Part shown: piece after piece, positions 23,992 to 40,943 of the stretch | Layout: the number at the start of each line of letters is the position of its first letter | Numbering within the stretch: the first letter of the stretch is position 1 | Source: Eimeria necatrix | Taxonomy: Eukaryota; Apicomplexa; Conoidasida; Eucoccidiorida; Eimeriidae | DNA: 64,000 bases | NCBI RefSeq assembly: GCF_000499385.1 | Contig: NW_013651811.1 | Coordinates: 62,001-126,000, forward strand | Reading direction: 5' to 3' | Notes under the pieces: model-generated | Seen by the model: the letters and a program-made list of their open reading frames with translations, nothing else | Told to the model about the DNA's origin: nothing | Database searches by the model: none | Program-made: the position numbers and the translations under genes

Positions 23992-26900
23992 TCAAACAGA
24001 TGGCATGACAAATTCGCTTACACTGCGGTGACTCCGTGCTGAGAGCACAATATCTTTTGCTGCCCGTTTTATTCTTGACCCATCGTGAAGGGGTGTGAAT
24101 CCTTTCTCGTCATCTCTACGCAAAGGCCGTGTGGGGTCGAAGTAGCCCAACTCCAACCACCGCAACATGGTCAATGTAGAAAAAGGACCCTGACACTGCA
24201 AAAAAGGCAAAAACGCCCCAAAAAGTAGGTGAAAAAGCGATAAAATACTGGGCAAAAAGTAAGCCCCACAAAAGAATAGATGGTTTGAACTCAGGTGCCA
24301 GTAGACAAACGAACTGAGAAGCAACTCACGTTACACGTAGCCATGTATGCACATTTCTAAGCCTAAGTATGTAGGCATATACATGAGCATACCTGACAGT
24401 GCTAAACGGGCTATCTGTAACGTGCGAACCACAGTTCTTGAAAAACACAGACACAAGACACAGGGTGAGCGGTGCAAGACATGCCTTGTTAAATGCATCG
24501 AGGTAACACCAAGTGTGTGCCGCCTCGTTCTCCTGGGGGTCTAGCAGCCTTTCAGGCACCGCTGAGAGTTCGTCCAAAAGCTGTAGGAAAACGAACAAGA
24601 ATCGATAATATCACCTGCTCAGTCGTCATCACGTTTGATAAAGCTGTAGTGACTCAAGCGGGCCAAAATATCCACTGAAGCCAAAAATGAAAACAGCACT
24701 CACCGACATTTTGGTCCTGCCGTAGCCTTGCTGCTGCGGCTGCTGCTGCTGTTCTTGCTGCTGGTGCTGCGGGTTCCCAACATGCGAAGGGCGTCCAGAA
24801 GAGGTTTGCACGTCATCAGAAGTTGTCAGATGCGGTGGCTGCACCCTCACCGCTGCTACTAAGCGCTGCTGCTGCAGAGTGGCGGGGCCTTCATGAGCCT
24901 GATGATGTGAACTAGGGACGCTCTGAGAAACCTGGCGTTGTTTCTGCGGAGACGATTCCTTCCGTGGCTGCTGCAGCTGCTGCTGCTCCTGCCGTGGCTG
25001 TTGCTGTTGCTGCAGTGCCATCGCAGCAGACGACTGAATTGTATGCTGCAAGGTCAAATGAGCTGGCGAAGCCCCAGTATTTTGTTGCAGTTGCTGCTGC
25101 AGAAGCTGCTGCAGCTGTAGCAAAGCATCCTGCGCTGGCTGTGACGCGCTTCCAACGTCAGGATTACTTCGTATGGCGGCAGCGGCAGCTGCCGCTGCAG
25201 AGCGCAGTGACTCCAGCAGAATGAGCTGCTGTTGAGGACAACCCTGCGTGAACAAGGAATTTGCCAGTCCACTGCCTCCCGCCTGCTGCTGGTGCAGTTG
25301 TAGCTGAGCTCCCATTGCCAGGCCTTGTAGCAACGCTTCTGACACTGCACGCTGCTGTTGGTCCTGCTGCTGGCCTGTTGCAACAGCAGGGAGGCCGGCG
25401 CCTGGCAAATGCATGCCCACTGCTTGGTTCTGCGGCTGCTGCGGCTGCTGCGGCTGCTGCTGCTGTTGCGCTGCTAACAATAATAGCTGCATGGCCCCCT
25501 CATGCGAGAGAAGAGAACTAAGAAGCCCGTCTGCTTGTGGAGGCAGCGGTTGCATTTGCTGATGCTGCTGCTGCTCCTTCTGTTGCTGCTGCTGCTGCTG
25601 CGGCAGTGCGCTGAAAGGAGCACTATTGTGCTGTCTTGACGGGTCAAACACGAAGTCTGGGAAAGGTAAGCCCTGAAACGGGCCCAAGGGTCCCCTGCCT
25701 TGAGGACCTACGAAACCTGCACCGCCACCAGCAGTAGCGGGCGGCCCTGGGGGGCCCCGCTGAGGACCGGATGGCGGCGCCCCGGAGGGCGGAGCCTCTC
25801 TTAACTGCGCCGTCAAACCTTGAAGGGATCCAGGAGAGCCCCCTGGAACCAATGATGGGAGCCCCTCTTGAGCATCTGGAGCTCCTTCCCGTGCTCTATC
25901 CACTGAAGGCACACATACGGGGAAAGGCAGGGGCTGTCTGGGTAGTGTGCCGTTTGCAATGCAGCGGCTCACTGCTGCTGCTGCTGCTTCTGCTGCCGCT
26001 GCTTCTGCCGCTGCTCTGCTGTTCCACAGCGACGAAGCCGCGCCCGGAAGGGGCCCTGGAGCCCTCCTGCCCGTTGTGTTATCAGGGCCTCCCACTGGCA
26101 GCTGATTGGGCCTCACGAAGTAGTTACCCTTCTCCATATCAGACCCAGGGGGAAAAGAATGTGGACCTACAGGGATGCTGCAGTCGTCCCTGCTGTTTCT
26201 GATATTTCTGCTGCTATTGTGGCACTCTTCTGCGCTCGGGGGATATTCAGACTTCCGAAGCCCGGAAACCGGGCCACCCCTTGGCACGAGGGGACCAGCA
26301 GAACTGCCGCGATACGTATCAGGGGGACCCCCCTCGTGCAGTAATCTACCGAACCGGGGCTCCTCACTATGAAGCGGGGGGAGATGACCTCCATGAGACG
26401 GCCGTGGCACATCTATAGGCCCAGGACCTCTTTCTGCAGGGCCCTTCCCCATCACTTGCTGTGCACTGTCGTACGCCAGAGGAGGGCCCCAAGGCGGGGG
26501 CTCCCCAGCCCCCATAGTATACTCTGCGTCTCTGAATCGCCTGTCGTCCCTAGGACCCCCCCACGAGTTCCCCCCTCCACTAATCGGCGGTGGGGGTTGG
26601 GTTCCCAGCGGACCATCTCGGCCGCCGCAGACCCTCGGACCTCCAGGACGTATGCTATGCCTGTCACATGGTGGGTCCTCGGGACCCTCCCAAAATCGCT
26701 GAGGAGGGCAGGGGATTGAGCACTGATCAGACGGGGGGCCTGGGACGCCTGGCCCTCCTCTTCTTCCCCTTCTATTCCCAGCTGCTTCATAGTTAAAGTC
26801 TGAACGCATGCCCCAAGGCAGCGGGCCAGGACGAGTGTTCTGGCAGTTTTCTAAGGGCCCCCATGCCGGCGGAGGGCCGCAGGGTGGGGGCCCTGGAGGT

Positions 26901-27121
26901 GCCGGTGGTGGCCCCCGCCTGTTTGCGCCGTTCCACCTAGCCATAGATGAAACTGGATCTGAGTATCCTGCTACGTTTGACGATGGCTGAGAGACGGGAG
27001 GTGCCGGAGGCTGCGCAATGTCTCTAAAACCGCCGTGTTTTCCCGAGTTTTGGGGGCCCCTCCAAGCCTGCAATTCACGTGGCGGGTCTCGCGAGAAGGC
27101 AGGGGCCCTATGGGGATTCAT
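23992..27121 (-). CDS. Pro/Gly- and Gln-rich protein with C-terminal GYF domain
   Basis: Three exons on the minus strand: 27121-24704, 24580-24485 and 24195-23992, giving about 905 residues. Residues 1-450 are rich in Pro, Gly and Arg (GPPPAPPGPP-like stretches). Residues 450-800 are rich in Gln, Ala and Leu, with long CAG-encoded Gln runs. The C-terminus is a GYF domain matching the known signature W-x-Y-x(6-11)-G-P-F-x4-M-x2-W-x3-G-Y-F: WCYLDAFNK from exon 2 joins CQGPFSTLTM from exon 3, followed by WLELGYF. GYF domains bind proline-rich peptides, and GYF proteins act in mRNA decay, translational repression or splicing complexes. Which applies here is unknown. The exon 2 donor must be GC (AAG|GCATGT) to keep the signature spacing at 8 residues; later GT sites would insert about 10 extra residues. 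Confidence 0.82.
24719..25616 (-). repeat. CAG/CTG-rich tract encoding poly-Gln runs
   Basis: Imperfect (CTG)n/(CAG)n clusters on the plus strand, read on the minus strand mainly as Gln with interspersed Leu, Ala and His, lie inside the first exon of the GYF-domain gene. They are the homopolymeric amino-acid repeats typical of Eimeria proteins. Confidence 0.85.
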
Positions 27122-29577
27122 TTCAATCTAAGGGTGTATGCTCCAGGGCGCATCAGTAAGTATAGACCGAAGCGCAGGGGAAATGAAGAAATCGCGGCAG
27201 CCTGAGGAACACAGACGGAAAGAGCTGACCCGCCTGACCGCTGTGGTGCCAGCATACATCCCGTCTAGCGTATAGAGAGAGCAGAATTGAGATTTGTTCG
27301 CTGTATTGTGAACCAGAGAACGAGCAGGAAACGCTCCTAAATAGCCCGCCCCGAACTTGGCCAACGCTAGGGGGAGAGAGAGCCCTGTGCAGCTGCCGAG
27401 ACCGTAATTAGATGCGGCCGAGACCCAGCAACCTGTGAGTATGTGTTCTGTTCACTTAAAAGGTGCGTCGCTATTTAACTTGATCTTCTTTATTCAAGAC
27501 CGCAAAATAAAGCGGATTAAAACCAATTCGAAAATGGGCCATACTGGTCAGGTGCTTATTTCTCCCTCACTAGCATCACTTCGACGGTCAGACCCTCTTG
27601 GCCAAGTGCACGACGGCCAAGTACACCCCTTTTAGATAAATCCGGGCAATATGTACCATCGCTTTAGGCAAAATTGTTGCTTGTGTCAATGTTTGAGCAG
27701 CAAGTTCGAGAAGGAGCAGCTGGAAGATTCGCAAGAGGAAGCAGCATCCACCGTAGCAAAGTGTGTCTTCGGAAGGACAACTGGTTCTCCATTGTCTACA
27801 CTTTTGCATAATGCACACCTCTTGCCCACCCCATAGTCTCATAACACCTTTTGCAGTGTCAAATGGACCCACGCTTTCACCATTTTTAGGAGGAGAAGGC
27901 TGCAGATGGGCACAGGTGGCCTGCAGCTGCCAATCAACCCAAGTCACGATGTAATTCACGCAACGTGCATGACTGCAATAGGGGGTTCGGCTTGGTCGAG
28001 ACAAATGCACTAATTTTCCTTTCGTCTTGCCGAGAGCTGCTGTTGCTGTCGCCGGCCTTCTTGCTGCTGTTGCTGCCCGCATCACTGCCGACGCTTCTTC
28101 GCCGGCGGTTTTGCTGCTATTTTGGTAGTTCGCGAGTTTCTATGCCTTCAGTTGATGCAGTTAATCGTAGTAAATCCATTAGCCTCGTACTAAGTGGGCT
28201 CAGTAGGGGTCAAGGGACAGAATTCGCTCCCTGGTCTGCTGACTGGAGATTGTGGTTCTGTGGACTCTCGGTTAGGTGTCTCCAAGCCTAATTCACTTGG
28301 TGAACATCTCACTCATAGTCTCATAGTCCTCGGTGTGCACTACGCATGATTACTTTGCCTTGAGAGTGGCCCTGAAAGTAGTTCATTAGTGTACCGTGCA
28401 CTGGCAGCAAGTCGCGCAGGAAATGTATCTGCAGAAGTCCTCTTTGGGCCGAACAACAAATGTCCTCAACCACACATGTTCGCGCCCTTACTTTAGTGCG
28501 CACCAGGGATTGCAACCATATGTGAGGCAGCGCCATAGCCACTATCGATGGAGGACAGGCACAGGAAGGATGCGCTAGGGAGCACATGTGCTGTAACTAG
28601 ACGGAGACTTAGTGAGTACAAACACTGACGTTCGGCCGAGCAAAAATGAGCACCTGAAAACCGGCTAAAGTGGCAGGGGATACGCCCTCTGGTTCTCCTA
28701 AGAAACGTGTGTGTGCTACCTAACAGCAAAGGTTCAAAAGGTTTGCGACGGTGCGTCAAGGAGGGTTCCTCATCGCACAGAGAGCGTGTTTCAGTGCGAA
28801 CATCCATATTCAAAGAATGAATGCCTGCTTATCTGGACTACGTCAGAACAAATTGATATGCCTTGTTGCAAACGCATCGCGAGCGAGCTGTGCGAAAGTG
28901 TGGTAACGTCAGTGGAAAAACATAAATCGTTCTTGTTCAAAGCGCAACTGCCCGTTTCACCATTGGGAATACAACGAAACACTAGGAGGACAAGAACTGC
29001 AATTTGGACAAACAGCAACGCAGTGCTCAGAAATTGCTGGATCAGACCACTGCAAAGACCCTTAATTACGACAAACATCTGCACCTCGAGAAATTTTGGC
29101 AGATACCAAGCAAGGATAAGAATACATCTATCCACTTCTAGCGCTTTATTCGAATTTGACAATTTGCAAGCATTCTTGTATCCACAATTGGGAATACAAC
29201 GAGATACTAGGAGGATAAGAACTGCACTCTGGGTAAACAACAACGCACTGCTCAGGAATAGCGGCCCTGACGTCGAATCACAGCAATGTAAAGACTCTAA
29301 ATTAGGACAAACATCTGCTCCTCGAAAAATTTTGGCAGAAACCGCGCAAAAATGAAAATAAATCTATCCACTTGTAGCACTTCACTCGAATTTGACGATT
29401 TGCAAGCAAAAAGAAGCGCCAGCTAGCGCACCTCCTGTATGGCCAACAGCCGTAATCCTGCGACGCGGCAGCAGTAGCAAAATAAAAGACTGAGCCCTGA
29501 GCGCCTCCGATAAACGTTCATCCGACGCTCTGTGTACAAAATAAAATCCATGTTTGAAATCCAACCATTTAGTCGAG
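27122..29577. other. Intergenic region, GYF gene 5' side to ROPK 3' side
   Basis: About 2.45 kb with no ORF carrying recognisable motifs; a minus-strand frame at 28085-27588 (165 codons) is unsupported. It should include the GYF gene promoter near 27.15-27.5 kb. The only structure seen is the 225-bp-period direct repeat at 28963-29407. Confidence 0.5.
28963..29407 (+). repeat. Imperfect tandem direct repeat, about 225-bp period, two copies
   Basis: Copy 1 begins at 28963 and copy 2 at 29188, both with TTGGGAATACAACGA. Both continue with shared blocks (actaggagga, acaaacatctgc, atctatccactt, tttgcaagc) in the same order. The copies differ at many single positions, so the duplication is not recent. 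Confidence 0.8.
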
Positions 29578-31347
29578 TCACCCCGCCATGGTATCGAACA
29601 GATCCGGAAAGCTCGCCAGGATTTCCGTCCAAGAGATTCTCAGCTCTCTCCTAGGCTCCAGCAGCTTCTCAATTAACTCTTGCCATCTCAGTGGCACTTC
29701 AGCGCGCAGCAGCAAAGGTTTAAGGCTCCTTCTGTCTTCTTCGGCTTGGCTCAAGAGCTCCTCGACTCTGGCCCGCATTAAATCCATATCATATCGGATA
29801 TCTGAAAAGCCGTAAGGAAGTTTGCCGTTCGTAAACAATTCGAATAAAATAACACCTAGGGACCACAAATCTCCCTCGAGAGCCGGCATCACAGTCGTAT
29901 CGGATTCTAGACGCTTGATCAATTCCAGCAGCAGCTGAGGCTCCGCATACCTAATCGTCACTCGCGATAGCTCGTGCATCGCATCCCCTAAGGGGACACT
30001 GACCCCAAAGTCACCCAGCAGAAACGAGCCGTCAGCTCTCATAAAACAGTTGTCCAGCCGTAGGTCATTGTGGGTCACTTTCGCAGCTTGCAGGTGCAAC
30101 ACCTGTAGCAGCAACCGGTGTGCAATGTACAGCTTTGACTGTGGTGGAAGCCACCAGCGGCGCCTAATGATGTCCTGAACACTTCCGTGGAGCCGCTCAA
30201 ACAACTGTACGTGCGAAAACACATGAAAGGCGCCCCATTGAGTTAGCGAGGGAGCCCCCAGGATCCTCCCCGTATACAAAGGCACCGCTAGACCCTTCTT
30301 CTGGGCCACAAGATCAGCTGGGTCGCCCCCGATGGCCGCTGTTATGCTTTTCTCCTCAAGCTCAAAAGCCTCTTGGGTGAATCTTATCGCTTGATCTCGA
30401 GAAAGCTGCAGTTGCTGCAGTAGCTGAAACCGAAGTGCGAACGTCTGCTCAGCTTTCTCGTCCACAGCCTCCACCACCAAGCTGGACACGCCCCTCCCCA
30501 AAAGCCTGGTGACTTTCAGGGCTTTGCGTGAAACTGCTGGTTCAACCGACGCAGCTGCACACGGCCTCGTGTCCTCAATTTCCACCGACGCCCCAATGAG
30601 CCGCTCACTGTTTCCTTCTGTCACTGTTATCGCAACTGCTGCTGCAGCAGCTGCAATCTCGTCGGTTTCCTCGAACTCAAGCTCGTCCTCTTCCTCCTGA
30701 GGCAGAGATGCAGCAAGGAATTTCTTGCCCACGATCGCAGAAGCTGGCATTGCTGCCTCTGCCTCTTCAGCCGTGGGTAGCTTCAGCAGCTCTGACTGTA
30801 GGCAGTTCAATGGAGTGTTAGATGAGTGCGGTCCCTCCGGCATTGTGTCTTCCCCATGGCCGAAAAGCGTTAAAGAAGACGTGCTGTCTAAGCCAGGACG
30901 AGAACCCACTAAATCTGGATCTCCGCTGCTCTCATCGTCAGTTGCTACAGTAGCTGTTGCCGTTTCCGTTTCCTCACTCGTCCCGGCGTGGTCAGATGCG
31001 TGGAAACCCAGCTGAGAGTCTTCAAACGGCCAATCGTGGCCACCCTGTACACTGAGCTCTTGCGTCTCAATATAAGAGAGCTGCGGTGCAAAGCGTGGAA
31101 GGCCATTCAGTAGCGCCATACTGCCTATTTGAACGGCGACCATGTAGCACACACCGACGACAGCTAGCGCCAGCAAGCGGCCGGGGTAGCCTCTGCGTTT
31201 CTCACCGGAGAGGATTGTGTCGAATTCAGGGGAGTATCCGTGAACGCTGTATACATCATGGGCTGCTGCCGGCTGTAGGGGCTCCACAGTTACAAATGGC
31301 GGCTTGTAAGATAGGCTGGGCACCATCCCAGTGGTGTTAACACTCAT
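29578..31347 (-). CDS. Rhoptry-kinase-family (ROPK) protein, probable membrane-anchored kinase
   Basis: A single exon of 589 residues. A hydrophobic segment near residues 56-79 (LLALAVVGVCYMVAVQIG) could be a signal anchor. An acidic, low-complexity region follows, then a C-terminal protein-kinase fold from about residue 275. The glycine loop is LGRGVSSLVVE. The VAIK-lysine position is Arg (FALR, about 303-306). The catalytic loop is HNDLRLDN (about 425-432), with the catalytic Asp and Asn present. DFG is intact (about 446), followed by YAEP in place of APE and DLWSLGVILFELFTNG. ROPKs are coccidian kinases secreted from rhoptries; single-exon structure and an N-terminal hydrophobic segment fit that family. 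Loss of the ATP-positioning Lys makes activity doubtful, though Arg substitution is not proof of inactivity. It is related to the gene at 49896-51440. Family assignment rests on kinase subdomains and lineage, not on an alignment. Confidence 0.8.
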   Translation of the reverse strand: MSVNTTGMVPSLSYKPPFVTVEPLQPAAAHDVYSVHGYSPEFDTILSGEKRRGYPGRLLALAVVGVCYMVAVQIGSMALLNGLPRFAPQLSYIETQELSVQGGHDWPFEDSQLGFHASDHAGTSEETETATATVATDDESSGDPDLVGSRPGLDSTSSLTLFGHGEDTMPEGPHSSNTPLNCLQSELLKLPTAEEAEAAMPASAIVGKKFLAASLPQEEEDELEFEETDEIAAAAAAVAITVTEGNSERLIGASVEIEDTRPCAAASVEPAVSRKALKVTRLLGRGVSSLVVEAVDEKAEQTFALRFQLLQQLQLSRDQAIRFTQEAFELEEKSITAAIGGDPADLVAQKKGLAVPLYTGRILGAPSLTQWGAFHVFSHVQLFERLHGSVQDIIRRRWWLPPQSKLYIAHRLLLQVLHLQAAKVTHNDLRLDNCFMRADGSFLLGDFGVSVPLGDAMHELSRVTIRYAEPQLLLELIKRLESDTTVMPALEGDLWSLGVILFELFTNGKLPYGFSDIRYDMDLMRARVEELLSQAEEDRRSLKPLLLRAEVPLRWQELIEKLLEPRRELRISWTEILASFPDLFDTMAG

Positions 31348-34300
31348 TGTGGCAAAAAAAGAATTCAGGATAGAATAGAGGCAACGATACTTTGTAGGGC
31401 CCTCAAGGATAGCATTTTAATTCAATGATTGGAAAACGGGCACTCTGGGAGCGGAGTGGATCAGCCAAATTCGCCCTCGTGTTCATTCAACAAACCATGT
31501 GCCTGCTTTGGCATGCAGCTTCATCTAGTAAGCAACTTGAGACTACTGAGCAGCCGTTCACATATGTCAGACCCTTCTGAGCTGGCGTTGAGACAAGTGG
31601 GAGGCGAGGCTGCTTGGTCGATTCCCCGGCGGATCATGCAAACAACATATCACACAGAAATGAACTACACTGCAGGATCACACGGAATAAATCTGAGTTA
31701 AAGTCCCCTGAAATTCCGTCTGAATTGGTGACGGTGAATCCAATCGTTGAGCAGTACCACGAGCTACGTGTCACCGGCAGCCGAAAGGGCTGAAATCGAG
31801 GGCCACTAACTCCAGACCTGAGTTAGATCCGGTGATCAGCGCTAAGCTTCAGATTCAAGGCTACTGTAAAACCCGCTATTTCTGTTAATTTCTCATGAAC
31901 AATCCACGGAAGCCCAGGGCGACAGAAAGACGAGGGGCGAACGTTTCACACTCGTCAGTGCCGAACGAGCCGGCTAATATCTGCATTTATGGCTCAGGTA
32001 ACACATTTCCAGTTTCCTTTTTTCTGTGGAACACCTTGCTCCATGGCAAGTGCAGGACACGCAGAGCGTGAACAAGGCGGGGCTGGTGGGACCGTGGGGT
32101 GCCGTCATGACCTGAAGGCGTGTTCTTAGTGAGGGGAATGCACATCATCACCTTTAGAGCCCCTCAGATTCAGTGAATAAATAACTATACTAGAGACCTA
32201 CAAGTTAGCTGTTAGGCCTGCAAATTTGACGGTCCCAACTGGCACAACTCGTTTGTGCACTTGGTCACTGTGGATCGAGCTTTAACTCGGAGTGACACTC
32301 CAAATGTTGCAGCCACAAAAAACGCTAATTATGTTACGCTATAACACTTACGCTATAACACAAGGCTCGCCTTTTATTTTATTTCTCCCTTGTTGCCCTT
32401 GACCTGCACTGTATTACTGTACTTACTTTTCCTTCGCGCAATTTCTGCTGTCCCGTTGTCCCAGGTTTCACAAAAATTAAGCTTGATTGGCTCTGTAAAA
32501 GGCAAGGCAGAAAAACTCAAAATGCATACAAGCAGATGAACGCTCTCCTTAGTAGAATAAAAAAGATTTTTGAGGCTACCTAGACTGAAAGACTGTGGCT
32601 CAAGGCCCGGCTTTGGGGTCACATAAAGGTATTTGTGCAAGGAACGTGCTTGGCTGCTAAAGACACCGTAGGGCTCCCTTCTATTGGTTTGAAGGGTTTC
32701 TGACTTCCAAAAAAGTGCAGTTTACCTTTCTATTTAGCTTGTGAGGGGCTTGATGTTCTAACATTATGGTGCGCCGATGCCGGAACAATTAATTATGGAG
32801 ACGCGAGCCGGTATTGGCTCACCACAGCCAGGACATGCTCCGGCGTACTTTTCTGCGCATATCTCGTGGCTATACAAACCCTAAACAAGCACACACAGGG
32901 AGTTTGGGAAGGGCTTGAAGCGAAAGACTCAACCTTCGCAGCCGTTAAGACAGCAGGCGCACCAGCAACGCCAAAACACCGAGCAACCAGTGGAAATCCC
33001 AGCGCCCACAAAATATAAGTCTACTACCAGAATAATGCAGCCACAGAAAATGCAGTACTGGAAGGAACTGCGCTATTGCAAATCCTATGAACGGGGCGGC
33101 ACCATTGGTGTCAACCATGTGCGCATAGTTCTCTGGCAGCTGAGTTCGCGAAACTGTGGTGAATGCCACATCATTCGCTTCTAGAAATAGCATATTTATA
33201 GCACCAGAACTCCCTGAAGCATGGGGATGTTAACACTGTGGGAACCTGCCCATGCCTTCTGGAAATCGGTGGCTGCGATACGGGGTTAAACCCTAATGGT
33301 CGAACGGTAAGCCCTCTATGTACCTCATAGGCACTTCCCTGCTGCAATGACTTCACGAATGCAACACTATGGGCTATGATGGGCTCTCCAGGATCAAGTT
33401 GAAGGGAGGCCACGAGGAGAACATCCCGGCAGTAACAGCTCCTGCTATTTGACTACCTGGGCCCTATGTATTTATGTACATATATATTGGGAATGCATGC
33501 TGACCTTCTGTGACGATTCTTCAGTAACTACCTCAAGAAATGTTCCTCCCAAAAGTTCAATGTGTGCATATTCACCAAAGAATAGTTCATACATCTTCTT
33601 TATGCCATCGGACTGTAGAGTAGACATCTTGAGTCATCGTCGCCTCATCCACCCGTTTTCCTTGGTATGAAAGGGCTTTAGCCTCTAGCGATGGTGCTGC
33701 CTGTCGGAAATTTTTCGTTGGCGTAGCTTTAGTCACACAAACCGTGATAACTATGGTAACGCTTTTAAAACACACTGTAGCTCTAAGGACGCCCTGCGCG
33801 TCATTTCCTTTGAAAGGATTCAGTGGTATTTTTGCTCTGAAATATGCAGTAAAGCTGCTTCGTGCAGCGCCTTGCCTTCCCCGATACAGGAGCATTGAAG
33901 CCTTCTGAGTTTTGGGGGACTGCACACCCATTCGTTGGTGGCCATTAGGAGTTCTCGGTGGGGAATGACGACCAGTCAATTTGCAGTTGGAACTGCCTGA
34001 ATCCAACAAGATTAGGCATCGTTGATCGCCAGAACCCAACCCAATAACTAGCGATGCCGGAGGCGGGCTACGTTATTTATAGCGCAGGTCCTCTAATGCT
34101 GCTCTTGACCAATCCTACGGGAGGAGTCTGTTTCTTTCAGTGGCCCTCAATGAAGCGCAGAAACCTGGGAAGCTTTCAAGAGCTCCGCTCGTTGCTCGTG
34201 CGTCATTCAGTCTAAGAGCAGCCTAGACACGCGGTGGAACATTCCCTTCGAACCCGGTTGGCCACCCATCATCGCCTAGCCCTTGATCCCCTGTTCTGAC

Positions 34301-35078
34301 AAGGAGATGTCCATTGGGAAAACTACAGGGAATCTTTGCAGAGATCCTTAAGGGTGTACATCTTAGCTCTGCTAAGCAAAAATTAACTCGCCTGCTCTGG
34401 TAGTCCCTCAGACGCAGGCTTTCAGGAGCCCTTTTTGCAAATTTTTTGCTTGCGGCACCTCGCTGCACCCGCTCCGTGCGTACGACGCTCTAAAAACGCT
34501 CTTTACTGCACTCTCTACTGCAGTTCTAGATACCAAATTGCAGCTGCTAAATATATGCGTAACACTGGACTTTAGAATCATGAATTCCTACACTCCTATT
34601 TCTCCACTGTATACGCAGAAATGCAATAGCAATCGCATTGCGAACGCCTTCGCAGAAAGTGTTGCGCTATCTTAGGCGGAAAAGTACAGTTCACCTCCAC
34701 ATGTATCTGTTACTCTTTAAAAATTATCTCCAGAAAACGTAACAGCGGCGGCAACCGCAAACCAGTGGAGCAGCTACGGCAGCAGCAACCGCAGAAGAAG
34801 CAGGTGTTTCTGCCGTTACTTTTGATGCTGCTACCATTGCTGCTGCTCACGCCAGCCTACCAAGCTATTCGGGTTAGATCTGGAACCGGCAGTGACGGAT
34901 CTGCATTTGCAGTATCACGCCGCACGCAAAGCGTTTGGGCGGTCGAGGTCCAGTCAAACCTGTGCTATGAAGTCCCAGAAGCACGCGCTGGAGCAGTCCA
35001 CTTTGCCAGTAGCAGCATGACGCCACGCCGTGTTGCGTGTACCACAAATGCATGCATGCGTGCAGCCTCTGTGTCACA
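31348..35078. other. Long intergenic region without convincing genes
   Basis: About 3.7 kb between the ROPK 5' end and the MYST-gene 3' end. Open frames of 60-150 codons occur on both strands (for example minus 34039-33587 and plus 34765-35082), but none shows recognisable domains or good splice context. CAG/CTG triplets begin at about 34.75 kb, marking entry into the repeat-rich block. A short duplicated motif, acgctataacac, lies near 32335-32361. Confidence 0.45.
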
Positions 35079-39805
<4,727 letters not shown>

Positions 39806-40943
39806 TAGGACCTGATCTGTTACGTTCTTGATGCTGCTTCTGCTAAGCCACTGCTCTATGCACAGCTACGGCGAGCTACTCCGCTTCCTGCTGCTGCTGG
39901 CGTTCTTGTCGCCGCTGCTGCTTCGCTGCTGTCCCTGCGGCCCTGTCTCGGTAGCTGTCTGATGGCCGGAACATGGAGAAGACCACACAAGTGCTCCAGC
40001 TTTCGCAGCTAGTTGTGCAAGCGACAAAAAGCAATTCTTAGAGATGCTGGTGTAGGGGTTAGCACGCCTGCCTCTAGTGCTGCTCCTCCCGTCGCCGCTG
40101 TTGCTGCTCCTGTTGTCGTTGCTACTGCCGTACAGCCATGGCTGTCCAATGATGTCAAAGCAGTTTAGCTTTAAAAACGTCAGGGGGAAAGGGTGTGGAG
40201 TGGCGCTTCGGCTCTGGTACTGCCGCTGTTGCTGCTGCTACTGCAGCTACAGAGCAAATAGCAGCAGCGGCAGCTCCAGCTGGCTAAAACGGGTTACGGT
40301 GACCCTATTAAGTCTGTATGCTTCCATGTTGTTTTTCTAATTTTGTGTTCTAGCTGCCATCGTGCCTCTTCTCTGCATCAACCTAGACTGAGGCCCCATA
40401 CCTCGAGGCATGCTCCTGCTGCAGCTACTGCTGCTGCTATTGTAACAGCTGTTGTTCTAAGCATTTACACGTGTTTCGTTGTTTACACATTCATTTTTTG
40501 TGAGTGAAGGGTCGACCGCAAACCGGGACTGCTACAGCAACGCTCCCAGCAGCAACTCCAGCAGCAGCAGTAGCATTACAACTTACGCAGCAGCTGTAGC
40601 TGCTGTTACAGCTGCTGCAGCAACTGCTAGTTGTGTAACTTGCGTTGCGAGAAACGCTCCGCGTAACGCACGCAGCAGCATTGTTGGCAGCATTTGCAGC
40701 GGGAGCTGAACGAGCAGCAGCACTCCGAGCAGTAGCTCCAGTTGCTGCTGCGGTTATGTTGAGCAAAGCATCCCCAAGTATCAGCAAGCTAGGCAGCTGC
40801 AGCAGCAGCAACAACGGTAGCGAGAGCAGCAGGCGCCGGAGCTGTATGCACTGGTAGCAACGACAGGACACACAGCAGCAACACAGGCAGCAGCAATAGC
40901 AAGACGCTCTCACGCAGCAGCCAGACAAGCAAAAGCAAAGAAT
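39806..40943. other. Divergent intergenic region between MYST and bS16 genes
   Basis: About 1.1 kb of sequence dense in CTG/CAG triplets, separating two divergently oriented start codons. It probably contains both promoters (inferred). The open frames here, such as minus 40928-40491, consist mostly of triplet-repeat translations and are not called. Confidence 0.45.

Noticed and set aside
25261..26202. Plus-strand open frames across the GYF gene
   Set aside because: Antisense shadows of the CAG-rich and proline-rich coding strand.
33960..34039. Minus-strand LILLDSGSSNCKLTG, resembling a retropepsin D-S-G active site
   Set aside because: One short motif with no flanking protease, reverse transcriptase or integrase homology; chance occurrence is likely.
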